Source: Candidatus Aminicenantota bacterium
Lineage (GTDB): Bacteria; Acidobacteriota; Aminicenantia; Aminicenantales; UBA4085
Assembly (NCBI GenBank): GCA_003141555.1
Contig: PLMN01000029.1
Location: 337,922-401,921 of the forward strand
DNA: 64,000 bases
Direction of reading: 5' to 3'
In this document: positions 49,492 to 58,052 of the stretch, in pieces
Numbering within the stretch: the first letter of the stretch is position 1
How the letters are laid out: every line of letters begins with the position of its first letter
The notes under the pieces: model-generated
Seen by the model: the letters and a program-made list of their open reading frames with translations, nothing else
Told to the model about the DNA's origin: nothing
Database searches by the model: none
Program-made: the position numbers and the translations under genes

Positions 49492-49779
49492 TTATCCCCT
49501 TCTCCCGGAGTAGGGGAGATCACACTTTTTGATTTTCCAGGCCCGCAGGCCCAGCCGCTTGATCTCGGCCTCAGAGAACTCACCCCACTCGTTTTCATGG
49601 CCCTGGACTAAGCCGAACCATATCACATCAGGGACGCCCTTTCCATCTCCGAAATCGCTCAGCTGTTCGCAGACCTTCTCGATGGCAAACCAGTACCATC
49701 CGGAGAACGATTCCCAGCCGGCGAGGACCTTATGCCCGTCAATGAAAAGGTCAGTGCCCTTCGCGGCAAATTCAGGCAT
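49492..49779 (-). CDS. Right-arm protein of unknown function
   Basis: A 95-residue protein (MPEFAAKGTDLFIDGHKVLA; FSGWYWFAIEKVCEQLSDFG) with an ATG at 49779 after an AGGGGG site. Phage and plasmid proteins of this kind (DUF-type, WYWF motif) are often found with small regulators. Not assigned. Confidence 0.55.
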   Translation of the reverse strand: MPEFAAKGTDLFIDGHKVLAGWESFSGWYWFAIEKVCEQLSDFGDGKGVPDVIWFGLVQGHENEWGEFSEAEIKRLGLRAWKIKKCDLPYSGRRG

Positions 49780-49792
49780 TTTCAACCCCCTG

Positions 49793-50203
49793 TCAGTCCA
49801 TCATGCAGTAGTAGTGCATTCGCACATTCGCGGCGCCCATGGCCTCAAGGATGTCGTGCATCGTAGTCATCGGTGACCAGCCCCAAATCAGCTTGTCAAC
49901 GGCCGGCCGGAGCCCACGCTTCGTTTTGTTATAGGCCGCTGGAAGGTTATACTTGTCGGTCCGGTCCATCACAAAAATCTTTTTTTCGGCCGGCGTCCAT
50001 TCAAGATCGGCCTTGTCATTGGCGATCCCAACGGAGAGGCCTTCCATCATCGGGGGATTCGCCACGGCGGCCACAAATACGTTCATGGGCTCGGGGTACA
50101 TCGTTTTGATCCGGGTCAGATAGGCCTGGGCCTCGGGGGCCCAGGCTTTAATGTAAATCGTTTCGCCGTCCTTCAACGTCCAGCTGGCGGTTTCGGTGGG
50201 CAC
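49793..50203 (-). CDS. Right-arm protein of unknown function
   Basis: A GTG-started 136-residue protein, GTG at 50203 spaced 7 nt from a GAGGGG site (an upstream TTG at 50209 would be too close). Contains LKDGETIYIKAWAPEAQAYL and PAAYNKTKRGLRPAVDKLIW. Not recognised. Part of the minus-strand operon. Confidence 0.5.
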   Translation of the reverse strand: MPTETASWTLKDGETIYIKAWAPEAQAYLTRIKTMYPEPMNVFVAAVANPPMMEGLSVGIANDKADLEWTPAEKKIFVMDRTDKYNLPAAYNKTKRGLRPAVDKLIWGWSPMTTMHDILEAMGAANVRMHYYCMMD

Positions 50204-50214
50204 GTTCAATCCCC

Positions 50215-51027
50215 TCAGATCAATCCCAGCTCAAGGGCCCAGCTGGGGCAGCCGTGTTCGCAGTGCCCGTCGTCCTCAACTTTGCATCCGTCCGTCGCCT
50301 TCATGGAGCCCTTTTCCATCCACCGGGCTACCGTTACCTCGCTCGGGGCCTTCGCCTTCTTCGGGGCCTTCCGGCCGGCCCGCTTGGCGGCTCTCTTTGC
50401 CTTGTTTTTCCCGGCCATTTTTATGGCGGCGTCAAATTCCTCGGCCGGCTCCGGGTCGCTGTAGCTGGCGCCGCAATACGCGCAGGCCTCATTTCGGATC
50501 ATGGCCATTCCGCACTCCGGGCACCTTACCAGCTGGGCCATCGGCCGGGCGTTAACCGCGCCGGGGAAGGGCGCCTCATCGGCTTCCGGCTCCGCAATCG
50601 GCTCGGCCGGGTCAGTGTTGGCCTCAATGTACTGGGCCAGCGCCGGATCAGCTTCCACGCGGTCGCCGCAGGTTTCGCCAGGCTTCAGGATCACGTTGCA
50701 GGCCTCTACGCTGCAGCCCTCGCAGTATTCAGCTTGTCCCTTGCTCGTCCAGGCCAGGGATTCCGCGCTCGGCGCTTGGGCCGCGGCTACCATGTCAGCG
50801 CCAGCGGATTCCGCAAACACCTTGTCCAGCGTGGCGTCCCGATCCGGGATCGCCTCGGCCCGCCGCACGGAATCCACCAGGGCCCACGCCTCAGCCTTCG
50901 CCTGGGCAATCGTTTTGCCCTGGGCCCGCATGCCGGCGTACACGGTTTCCCACTTTTCCGTTTCGTAGCCCTTCCGCAGGTTGGCCCGCCGCACCTTCAC
51001 CGTTCCTCCGTCTTTCGCTTCGTTCAT
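50215..51027 (-). CDS. Cysteine-rich right-arm protein with zinc-ribbon-like modules
   Basis: A 270-residue protein. Residues about 105-125 carry cysteines (YCEGCSVEACNVILKPGETC), about 168-186 a zinc ribbon (RCPECGMAMIRNEACAYCG), then a basic patch (KNKAKRAAKRAGRKAPKKAK) and a final CEHGCP. The start at 51027 has a GAAAGGAGAAA site. It is the first gene of the operon under the consensus promoter. The metal-binding, basic makeup suggests nucleic-acid binding. Confidence 0.6.
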   Translation of the reverse strand: MNEAKDGGTVKVRRANLRKGYETEKWETVYAGMRAQGKTIAQAKAEAWALVDSVRRAEAIPDRDATLDKVFAESAGADMVAAAQAPSAESLAWTSKGQAEYCEGCSVEACNVILKPGETCGDRVEADPALAQYIEANTDPAEPIAEPEADEAPFPGAVNARPMAQLVRCPECGMAMIRNEACAYCGASYSDPEPAEEFDAAIKMAGKNKAKRAAKRAGRKAPKKAKAPSEVTVARWMEKGSMKATDGCKVEDDGHCEHGCPSWALELGLI

Positions 51028-51062
51028 CCTTTTTTCTCCTTTCAATCCTAATTTCCAAATGA

Positions 51063-51091
51063 ATTATATAATATATTATATTAAATGTCAA
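51063..51091 (-). promoter_or_regulatory. Perfect-consensus sigma-70 promoter
   Basis: On the minus strand TTGACA (51086-51091) and TATAAT (51063-51068) are exactly 17 bp apart in a very AT-rich context. It reads into the 51027 gene and is the strongest promoter visible in the window. Confidence 0.85.
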
Positions 51092-51299
51092 ATCAGGGGA
51101 CGCGGCGAGGCAAAAAAAGGCTCCGGAAGTCGCTATAGATAAACGATAAAAAAAATGTTAAAATATTTTTGTTTTTACTTTTAAATTTTTGTAGCACTGT
51201 GACCAAATTGTGGCCATAAATTCGGACGCACGGGAACACCATGAAACAGTTATATTCAAGTAAATAAAGGAATTTAGAGCGCCAGCCTGGAAAGCTTTA

Positions 51300-51347
51300 T
51301 GGCTTCGAACCAATAGGTCGGGGGTCCGAATCCCTCCAGGCGCGCTC
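51300..51347 (+). repeat. attR, 48-bp attachment repeat
   Basis: Exact copy of 6504-6551, holding the tRNA-Arg 3' half without the 5' half, so it is not a functional tRNA. It marks the right end of the prophage. Confidence 0.95.
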
Positions 51348-51390
51348 CTTGTTTCAAGCGAATTCCCCATCCGGGCGAGAGAAGATCGAA

Positions 51391-52065
51391 ATGGAAACGG
51401 ACACCGCCGGACCTCGAAAGGCTCCGCTCCGCGGGCCGTCGCTCTGGCGGCGGGCCCGGCTGATCGTCCTGCCGCTGTTGGCCGTCTATTTCCTGGGCTT
51501 CGGCGGAGGATATCTCGCGGGGAAAAGAAAGTGGATCGACCTGGCCGAGCTGCGCGCCTCTCCGATCCACGCGCTCAACCGCGACCTCGAGCTGCGCGTC
51601 CCTGGCTACGGCTCGCTCCTTCTCAGCTACAAGAGTTGGGAGAGGAAGCACCTCTACGGCTACATCTTCAAGGGTAAGGGCGGCAAGGCCCTGGTCCTGG
51701 TCTTTTTCAACAACTGGGTCGTGGCTAACCTGACCATGATCGTCCGTGCGGTGACTCTTGTCCCGATGCTCCTCTATCCCTACGGCCGCTTCGTCCAGGG
51801 GCTGACCCTGGCCCAGGCGCCGCCGACCTTCCAGGTCTGGGGCACGCTCATCTGCGAGTTCGGAGGATATCTTCTGACGATCTGCGGGACGCTGTGCGCT
51901 CTCTTTTGGATTCTATTTTATCGGTGGTTCGGATACGCGTCGCGGCGCGACGCTCTCCGGAGCGGCTTCATGTTTTTCGCCTTCTTGTATGGTTTGTCCG
52001 GGTTCTTCATGCTGATCGGGAGCTACATCGAGACGATGTATGTCATCGGCATGTCCCTCCCATAG
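51391..52065 (+). CDS. SpoIIM-like integral membrane protein
   Basis: A 224-residue membrane protein (ATG at 51391) with four to five hydrophobic helices. The LVLVFFNNWVVANLTMIVRA, ICEFGGYLLTICGTL and final MYVIGMSLP segments resemble the SpoIIM/DUF95 family, whose members have an FxxNN start and a H/E..E loop. It is the first host gene after attR, so its promoter may lie inside the original tRNA-proximal DNA. Family call by eye. Confidence 0.55.
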   Translation: METDTAGPRKAPLRGPSLWRRARLIVLPLLAVYFLGFGGGYLAGKRKWIDLAELRASPIHALNRDLELRVPGYGSLLLSYKSWERKHLYGYIFKGKGGKALVLVFFNNWVVANLTMIVRAVTLVPMLLYPYGRFVQGLTLAQAPPTFQVWGTLICEFGGYLLTICGTLCALFWILFYRWFGYASRRDALRSGFMFFAFLYGLSGFFMLIGSYIETMYVIGMSLP

Positions 52066-52279
52066 GGAAATCCGGGAGCGTCAACGAAAATCGGCGCTTC
52101 GATCCCGAATCAAGAGAATCGGGCCGCGTCGCCGAATGTCCTGCACCGATTTCCCGACCCGATTGATTTTTCGGCCCTGTTGGTATAAGAAGATTTCGCA
52201 TGATCATCCGGGAATCCCGCGCCTTTTGCGACGCCCCCGGCGCTCACCCATTTTCGATCCAAACCAAGGAGGAGTCCGC

Positions 52280-54910
52280 ATGAAGCGCATCGCCGTATCC
52301 CTGTTGCTGATCTTCATCCTGGCCGGCGCCGCCGGGCAGGCTCCCGCGGGCGACATGTCCGCTCCGAAAAAGGCCAACTACGAGCTGGCCGCCCAATGGA
52401 TGTCGGCCAAGGTGGCGAAGCTCGTCTTCGACACCGCGGTCCAGCCGCGCTGGCTGGAGGGGGACCGGTTCTGGTATAGCTACGAGACGAGCCAGGGCCG
52501 GAAATATTACCTGGTCGATCCGGTGCTCAAGACCCGGAAGCTCTTGTTCGACAATGTCCGGATGGCGGCCTTACTGACCAAGATAACCCTCTTCCCCTAC
52601 GACGCGCAGCATCTGTCGATCAAGACGATCAAGCTCATCAAGAAAGACACGGTCATCCAGTTCGAGATCGAGCTTCCCAAGGACGCCGACGTCATGGCCG
52701 GCGACAAGATAATGAAGGTCAACGACGTCGACAAGGAGCTCCAAGACAAGGAGAAGGAAAAAGAGAAGGAACAGGACCAGCAGAAGAAGGACGAGAAAAA
52801 GGACGAGAAGAAGGACGCAGGCGCCGCCAAAGAGGCTGAATCTAAAACCAAGACGCTCTATTTCGAATACGATCTCGGCTCGGGCCAGCTGAAGCTCCTC
52901 GAGAACTACAAGCCCCCCGAGAAGCGGCCCAAATGGGCCACGATCTCGCCCGACGAGAAGACCGTCCTCTTCGTCCGCGGCTTCAATATTTTCATGATGG
53001 ATGCCGAGAGCTACAAGCTCGCCCAGAAGAAAGCCGACGACAAGGCCGTCAAAGAAATCCAGCTCACGACGGACGGAGAGGAACATTTCAGCTATGGCCG
53101 AGAGCTGAACGACGAGGAGAAGAAAGAGTACCAGAAGGACGAGAAGGACCGGAAGGACTACCGCCTCCCCGCCTCGGGGATCGTCTGGTCCAAGGACTCG
53201 AAGAAGATCTCGGTCGAGCGCGAAGACCAGCGGAAGGTCGGCGACCTGTGGGTGATCAACTCGCTGGCCAATCCGCGGCCGACCCTGGAGACCTACAAAT
53301 ACGCGATGCCGGGCGAGGACAACCAGCCTCAAGCGGAGCTTGCGATCATCGACCTCGGGACGAAAGCCAAGGTCAAGGTCAAGATCGACGCCTTCAAGGA
53401 CGAGACCGTATCGGCCTTCACCCAAGCGCGGAAAAACGTCGTCCGCGACCCGGACAATCCCCCGCCCGCGCAGTGGCTGGCCGACATGTCCGACAAGCTC
53501 TATTTCTGGCGCCAGAGCCGCGACCTGCACCGGGTGGACGTTTGCCTGGCCGACACGGCGACGGGGGAGGTGAAAGTTCTCATCCAGGAGGTCCTCAACA
53601 CCTACATTGACACGATGCCCCTCCGGCTCGTCGACGGCGGCAAGGAGATGCTGTGGTGGTCCGAGCGCGACGGCTGGGGGCATTGGTATCTCTATGACGG
53701 GGCCGGCAAGCTGAAGGCGCAGGTCACGTCCGGCGAGTTCGTGGCCCAGCAAATCGCGGGCGTCGACGAAAAGGCCCGCGTCCTGTTCTTCCAGGCCTGC
53801 GGGCGGGAGCCCAACGAGGATCCTTATTATATGCACCTTTACCGGGTCAATCTCGACGGGACCGGCCTCAAGCTCCTCAATCCCGGCGACGCCAACCACG
53901 CTTCCGACATGAACGACGGGGCGAAATTCTTCGTCGACAATTTCTCGCGCGTGGACGCGGCGCCCAGGTCCCAGCTCCGCGACGCGCTCGGCAGCCCCCT
54001 CATGGACCTCGAAACGACCGATGTCAGCGCCTTGCTCGAGGCCGGGTTCAAATATCCCGAGCCGTTCAAGGTCAAGGCCGACGACGGCATCACCGACCTG
54101 TATGGGGTCATGTACAAGCCGTTTGACTTCGATGCCAAGAAGAAATACCCGGTCGTCCTCTATGTCTATCCGGGTCCCCAGACCGAGAGCGTGTCCAAGA
54201 CGTTCTCCCCCCGCAACTCCAACGTGGCCCTCGCCCAGTTCGGCTTCGTCGTGGTCGAGGTGGGGAACAGGGGCGGCCATCCCACGCGGTCCAAGTGGTA
54301 TCACAACTACGGCTACGGCAACCTGCGCGACTACGGCTTGGCCGACAAGAAGCGGACCGTCGAGCAACTGGCCATGAAGTACGCTTGGGTGGACCTGGAC
54401 AAGGTCGGCATCTACGGCCATTCGGGGGGCGGGTTCATGTCCACGGCGGCCATGCTGGTATATCCCGACTTCTTCAAGGTCGCGGTCTCCTCGTCGGGCA
54501 ACCACGAGAACAACATCTACAACCGCTGGTGGAGCGAAAAGCACCACGGCGTCAAGGAAGTCGTGGACAAGGACGGCAAGGTCAAGTTCGAGTACTCCAT
54601 CGAAAAGAACTCCGAGCTGGCCAAGAACCTCAAGGGCCACCTCATGCTGGTGACCGGCGACATCGACAACAACGTCCACCCGGCAAACACGATCCGGATG
54701 GCCAACGCCCTCATCCAGGCGAACAAGCGGTTCGACTTCGTCCTCATGCCCGGCCAACGGCACGGCTACGGGCCGTTGACCGATTATTTCTTCTGGATCC
54801 GGGCGGATTACTTCTGCCGTTGGCTCCTCGGCGACTGGGAAACCGGGATCGACATCCCCCAGCTCAACCTCGAGAAGGAGCAGGTCGGGACCAAGGCCCC
54901 GCGGAAATAG
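52280..54910 (+). CDS. S9-family dipeptidyl-peptidase/prolyl oligopeptidase
   Basis: An 876-residue exported peptidase. A signal peptide (IAVSLLLIFILAGAAGQ), then a beta-propeller domain with a long Lys/Glu/Asp-rich insertion around residues 155-190, then the alpha/beta-hydrolase domain. The catalytic triad is visible: S715 in YGHSGGGFM, D in GDIDNNVHP (about 794) and H in RHGYG (about 828). It releases N-terminal dipeptides from peptides in the periplasm or outside. An AAGGAGGAG site precedes the ATG at 52280. Confidence 0.92.
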   Translation: MKRIAVSLLLIFILAGAAGQAPAGDMSAPKKANYELAAQWMSAKVAKLVFDTAVQPRWLEGDRFWYSYETSQGRKYYLVDPVLKTRKLLFDNVRMAALLTKITLFPYDAQHLSIKTIKLIKKDTVIQFEIELPKDADVMAGDKIMKVNDVDKELQDKEKEKEKEQDQQKKDEKKDEKKDAGAAKEAESKTKTLYFEYDLGSGQLKLLENYKPPEKRPKWATISPDEKTVLFVRGFNIFMMDAESYKLAQKKADDKAVKEIQLTTDGEEHFSYGRELNDEEKKEYQKDEKDRKDYRLPASGIVWSKDSKKISVEREDQRKVGDLWVINSLANPRPTLETYKYAMPGEDNQPQAELAIIDLGTKAKVKVKIDAFKDETVSAFTQARKNVVRDPDNPPPAQWLADMSDKLYFWRQSRDLHRVDVCLADTATGEVKVLIQEVLNTYIDTMPLRLVDGGKEMLWWSERDGWGHWYLYDGAGKLKAQVTSGEFVAQQIAGVDEKARVLFFQACGREPNEDPYYMHLYRVNLDGTGLKLLNPGDANHASDMNDGAKFFVDNFSRVDAAPRSQLRDALGSPLMDLETTDVSALLEAGFKYPEPFKVKADDGITDLYGVMYKPFDFDAKKKYPVVLYVYPGPQTESVSKTFSPRNSNVALAQFGFVVVEVGNRGGHPTRSKWYHNYGYGNLRDYGLADKKRTVEQLAMKYAWVDLDKVGIYGHSGGGFMSTAAMLVYPDFFKVAVSSSGNHENNIYNRWWSEKHHGVKEVVDKDGKVKFEYSIEKNSELAKNLKGHLMLVTGDIDNNVHPANTIRMANALIQANKRFDFVLMPGQRHGYGPLTDYFFWIRADYFCRWLLGDWETGIDIPQLNLEKEQVGTKAPRK

Positions 54911-55028
54911 GCGAGCCGGCGATTCGTTGACACGGCTTTTCGGGGAGGTGTAAGATTTCTTCCGAGTTGCACGGCAGGTGAGAATTTTGAAACGAAGGCT
55001 GCATCATGACGAGGGATGGACATCCCGG

Positions 55029-55778
55029 ATGGCTTCGGCCAAAGTCCCTCTCATGCCCGAGGATATCGCCAGGGCGGCTATCGCCCGCATCAAAGCCCAA
55101 GCCGACCCGGAGCGGGCCGTCCAGGCCCAAAGGTACTTCAAAGAACAGATTTCCTCTTACGGGTGGCCCGCGGTCGAACTCCGGGACCTCGCGGCGGAGA
55201 CGTACGGCCTTGTCAAGGCCGGATGGACACTCAAGGAAGCCGTGGACCTCTGCGAAATCCTCCTGCCCAACGCCTACATTGAGGCCAAGAGCCTGGCTAT
55301 GCTCATCCTCCTTCGATACCGCCGGGAATTCGGCCGGCCGGTTTTCGGCCTGATCAAGACCTGGCTGGCCCGCGATTACTGCGACAATTGGGCGTCGGTG
55401 GATCTGCTGTGCCCCGACGGCGTGGGCGCCCTGCTCGAGAAGTACGCCGATCTCATTCCCAAAATCAAGACCTGGACCGATCATCCCAACCGCTGGGTCA
55501 AGCGGGCCTCGGCGGTCTCGTTCATCAAGCTGGCCCGCCGGGGCAAATGCCTCGATGCCGCATACCGCATCGCGAGCCGCCTCTTGCCGGTGAAGGACGA
55601 TCTAATCGAGAAGGCCAACGGCTGGCTCCTCCGTGAGGCCGGCAAAACCAACCTGGCCCGTCTCGAGAAATTTCTGCTCCAGAAGCGGTCCAAGATCCCC
55701 CGGACGACCCTCCGCTACGCCATCGAGCGGTTTCCCGAAGGGCGGCGGAAGATCTTGCTGGAGAAGACAAGGAGATGA
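55029..55778 (+). CDS. AlkD-like DNA alkylation repair HEAT-repeat glycosylase
   Basis: A 249-residue all-helical protein. HEAT-like repeats with ARDYCDNWASVDLLCPDG (with the W-D pair) and NRWVKRASAVSFIKLARRG match AlkD-type glycosylases, which remove alkylated bases. The start is uncertain: the ATG at 55029 lacks a close ribosome-binding site, while a TTG at 54987 follows AGGTGAG. It ends directly before the thioredoxin gene. Confidence 0.85.
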   Translation: MASAKVPLMPEDIARAAIARIKAQADPERAVQAQRYFKEQISSYGWPAVELRDLAAETYGLVKAGWTLKEAVDLCEILLPNAYIEAKSLAMLILLRYRREFGRPVFGLIKTWLARDYCDNWASVDLLCPDGVGALLEKYADLIPKIKTWTDHPNRWVKRASAVSFIKLARRGKCLDAAYRIASRLLPVKDDLIEKANGWLLREAGKTNLARLEKFLLQKRSKIPRTTLRYAIERFPEGRRKILLEKTRR

Positions 55779-55779
55779 C

Positions 55780-56220
55780 ATGGCGCCCGACAAGCTGAAA
55801 GCGAGCTGCCTTGCCTGCGGGGCGACGAACTATTATCCGCTGCAGGCCGGCGGGAAGGCGGTTGTCTGCGGCCGATGCCGGACGCCGCTTCCCGAGCCGG
55901 GAAAAGTCCTTGAGCCGACGGCGGAGCAGGCCGCCGTCCTGATCCAGGAGGGGGGGCTTCCGATCTTGATCGATTTCTCCTCGACGACCTGCATGCCCTG
56001 CTACATGATGGCCCCGATCCTCGAGAGCCTGGCCCGCCGCCGGGCGGGCGACATCGTCGTCCTCAAGGTCGACACCGATCGTCAGGCCGAGCTGGCCGGG
56101 GCATTCAAGATCAAGGCCGTCCCGACCTTCGTGGTGATGAAGAAAGGCTATGAGCTCGGCCGGATTTCGGGCGCGATGCCCGAGACCGACTTTTCGCTTT
56201 GGGTTGCGTCCAAGGCCTGA
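55780..56220 (+). CDS. Thioredoxin with N-terminal zinc ribbon (Trx2-like)
   Basis: A 146-residue protein. An N-terminal CxxC pair (C10/C13, C30/C33) forms a zinc ribbon, followed by a thioredoxin fold with the active site C71-M-P-C74 (instead of CGPC) after LIDFSS and a cis-proline in AVPTFVV. It is a cytosolic disulfide reductase. It follows the AlkD-like gene by 1 nt and may be cotranscribed with it. Confidence 0.9.
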   Translation: MAPDKLKASCLACGATNYYPLQAGGKAVVCGRCRTPLPEPGKVLEPTAEQAAVLIQEGGLPILIDFSSTTCMPCYMMAPILESLARRRAGDIVVLKVDTDRQAELAGAFKIKAVPTFVVMKKGYELGRISGAMPETDFSLWVASKA

Positions 56221-56241
56221 GGCGCCGGCGGAGATAGGCCC

Positions 56242-57453
56242 ATGGCTCCCGGCCGCGAGATCACGCTCCTCGGCGCCGGCCTGATCGGGACGTTCTATAC
56301 GATGACCCTCCACGGTCCGCGCAGCCGCGACCGTGTGCATACGGTCTGCGCCGCCACGGACGAGGAAGCCAGGGCTTTCGCTTCAAAATGGGGAATTCCC
56401 CGGGCCGTGAGCGATATCGTGAAGGCGGTCGAGGACCCCGAGACCGACCTCGTCGTCGTCGGTCTTCCCAACAACCTTCACAAAACCGCCGTCCTCGCCG
56501 CCGTCCGGGCGGGTAAGCCCGTCCTCTGCACCAAGCCTCTGGGACGAACCGCGGCCGAGGCCCTCGAGATTCTCGAAGCCGTTGAAAAAGCCGCGGTCTT
56601 CGCCGGGTATCTTGAAGACCTGGTCTATACGCCCAAGACCCTGAAAGCCCTGGCTTCCGTCGCCCAGGGCGCCCTGGGCCGCATCCTCTGGGTCCGGTCG
56701 CGCGAAACGCATCCCGGGCCGCACAGCGCCTGGTTTTGGGACAAGGACATCGCCGGCGGCGGGGCGATCGTCGACATGGGCTGCCACTGCATCGAGATCA
56801 TCCGGAGCTTCGTGGGCAAGGACGTCAGGCCGCTCGAAGTCCTCTGCACGGCCGATACGCTCGTCCACCCGATCGCGGCCGAGGACTCGGGGATCGGCCT
56901 CATCCGGTTCGAGAACCGGGCGATCGGCCAGTTCGAGGTCAGCTGGACGTTCCGGGGCGGGATGGATCTTCGGGACGAGGTGGCCGGGACCGAAGGCACG
57001 ATCTGGCTCGACCACTTTCTTCGGACCGGGTTCGAGATGTTCACCGCGGTCGGGGAGGGCGGCTATGTCGCCGAGAAGGCCGAGGGGGACAAGGGCTGGC
57101 TTTTTCCGGTAGGCGACGAGGTCCATGCCCTGGGATACGTCCACATGTTCGCCGACATGCTCGATGCTCTGGACGAGGGCCGGGCGCCCCGCGAGACATT
57201 TTTCGACGGCTACGTCGTGAATGCCGTTATCGACGCCTGTTACCGCTCCGCGGCTTCGAAAAGATGGGAACCCGTCGATCTCGCCGTCTGGAGGACATCC
57301 GGAGCCGAGGCTTCAAAAAGGGAGAAGGGCGTGGCGGCCGACGATTCCCGCTTCAAGCTGATCAAGGAAGAGAAAATGCCGGACGGGAAGACGAAGCGGA
57401 TCATGAAAGATATCGAGACCGGCGAGATCCTTCAGGTTGTCCGGGAAGGATGA
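56242..57453 (+). CDS. Gfo/Idh/MocA-family NAD(P)-dependent oxidoreductase
   Basis: A 403-residue protein. N-terminal Rossmann domain ([24 protein letters not shown]), the [14 protein letters not shown] motif, and the substrate domain with [19 protein letters not shown], where the catalytic histidine is expected. A C-terminal extension of about 60 residues ([20 protein letters not shown]) is unusual. Members oxidise sugars or cyclitols; the substrate is not evident. Confidence 0.88.
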   Translation: MAPGREITLLGAGLIGTFYTMTLHGPRSRDRVHTVCAATDEEARAFASKWGIPRAVSDIVKAVEDPETDLVVVGLPNNLHKTAVLAAVRAGKPVLCTKPLGRTAAEALEILEAVEKAAVFAGYLEDLVYTPKTLKALASVAQGALGRILWVRSRETHPGPHSAWFWDKDIAGGGAIVDMGCHCIEIIRSFVGKDVRPLEVLCTADTLVHPIAAEDSGIGLIRFENRAIGQFEVSWTFRGGMDLRDEVAGTEGTIWLDHFLRTGFEMFTAVGEGGYVAEKAEGDKGWLFPVGDEVHALGYVHMFADMLDALDEGRAPRETFFDGYVVNAVIDACYRSAASKRWEPVDLAVWRTSGAEASKREKGVAADDSRFKLIKEEKMPDGKTKRIMKDIETGEILQVVREG

Positions 57454-57494
57454 GCCCCCCGGCGTTCAGGAAGAGCGTCGGCCGGGAGGAAGAA

Positions 57495-57581
57495 TGGCGA
57501 AGAGGGGACTCGAACCCCTACGAGCGTATAAGGCTCACTAGCCCCTCAAGCTAGCGTGTCTGCCAATTCCACCACTTCGCC
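57495..57581 (-). tRNA. tRNA-Leu (anticodon GAG)
   Basis: On the minus strand GGCGAAG/CTTCGCC form the acceptor stem, the anticodon stem CTAGC/GCTAG has loop TTGAGGG (anticodon GAG), a long variable arm follows (type II tRNA), and the T arm has GGGGTTCGAGTCCCC. It stands downstream of secG, a common bacterial order. Confidence 0.93.
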
Positions 57582-57602
57582 ATCTAATAGCACTGCGAGG
57601 GT

Positions 57603-58052
57603 TTATTTTTTGGTCTCTTGACCGGTTGCCGTTTTAGTTGTTTCCGGAGCCTTGGCGGCGGGCTGTTTCGTATCGGTTGGCTTTACTTCAGGTTGCTTCT
57701 TGTCTTTCTCGCCCGCGGCCGCGGGGGCCTTGGCGGCGGGGGCCGGGTTGGCATCCTTCTTGGTTTCGGCGGCCGCCGGCTTGACCGGGGTGGCTTTCTC
57801 GCCGCTGACGGCCGAGGACGTGTCTTTGCCCGACATCACCCAGAGGCCCAGCGATGTGAGCATGAACAAAACGGCGGTGATCTCGGTCACTTTGGATAGG
57901 AGGCTCGCCCCGCCGCGGGGCCCGAAGGCGGTCTGGCTTCCCGCGCCGCCGAAAGCGCCCGCCAGATCCGCCGCCTTGCCCGATTGGAGCAGGACGGCGA
58001 TGATCAGGATGACGCAGACGATAACATGAATGACCGTTATTAACGCGCTCAC
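57603..58052 (-). CDS. secG: Preprotein translocase subunit SecG
   Basis: A 149-residue protein with two transmembrane helices (about 3-22 and 58-75) joined by GGAGSQTAFGPRGGASLLSKVTEI, the SecG signature. The C-terminal 70 residues are a Pro/Ala/Lys-rich extension not found in short SecG. It overlaps the tpiA stop by 4 nt (ATGA) and belongs to the gap-pgk-tpiA-secG operon. Confidence 0.93.
   Translation of the reverse strand: MSALITVIHVIVCVILIIAVLLQSGKAADLAGAFGGAGSQTAFGPRGGASLLSKVTEITAVLFMLTSLGLWVMSGKDTSSAVSGEKATPVKPAAAETKKDANPAPAAKAPAAAGEKDKKQPEVKPTDTKQPAAKAPETTKTATGQETKK

Larger units (their letters stand above)
6504..51347. mobile_element. Temperate siphovirus-like prophage integrated in tRNA-Arg
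   Basis: The element is bounded by a perfect 48-bp direct repeat, one copy inside tRNA-Arg and the other at 51300-51347. It contains integrase next to the left repeat, an immunity region, replication, lysis, packaging, head, tail and moron genes. Host genes resume directly outside. All expected modules are intact, so the prophage is probably capable of induction, although this cannot be proved from sequence. Long tape measure, tail tube, frameshifted chaperone and no sheath gene point to a long non-contractile tail. Confidence 0.95.
51028..51390. promoter_or_regulatory. AT-rich right-end region with promoter and attR
   Basis: Contains the minus-strand consensus promoter (51063-51091), an AT-rich stretch to about 51270, and attR. 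I see no gene in it. Confidence 0.6.

Noticed and set aside
6504-51347. Search for CRISPR arrays and diversity-generating retroelements
   Set aside because: No regularly spaced repeats and no reverse-transcriptase motif were seen; the only repeats are the att copies and the hairpin pair.
51300-51347. Second tRNA-Arg gene at attR
   Set aside because: Only the 3' half is present; the bases upstream do not form the acceptor or D arm.
52571-54763. A 730-codon open frame opposite the S9 peptidase gene
   Set aside because: It is the antisense of a clear peptidase gene with catalytic motifs; its product is low-complexity (repeated VLV, LLL, DLD) as expected from GC-rich third-position shadows.
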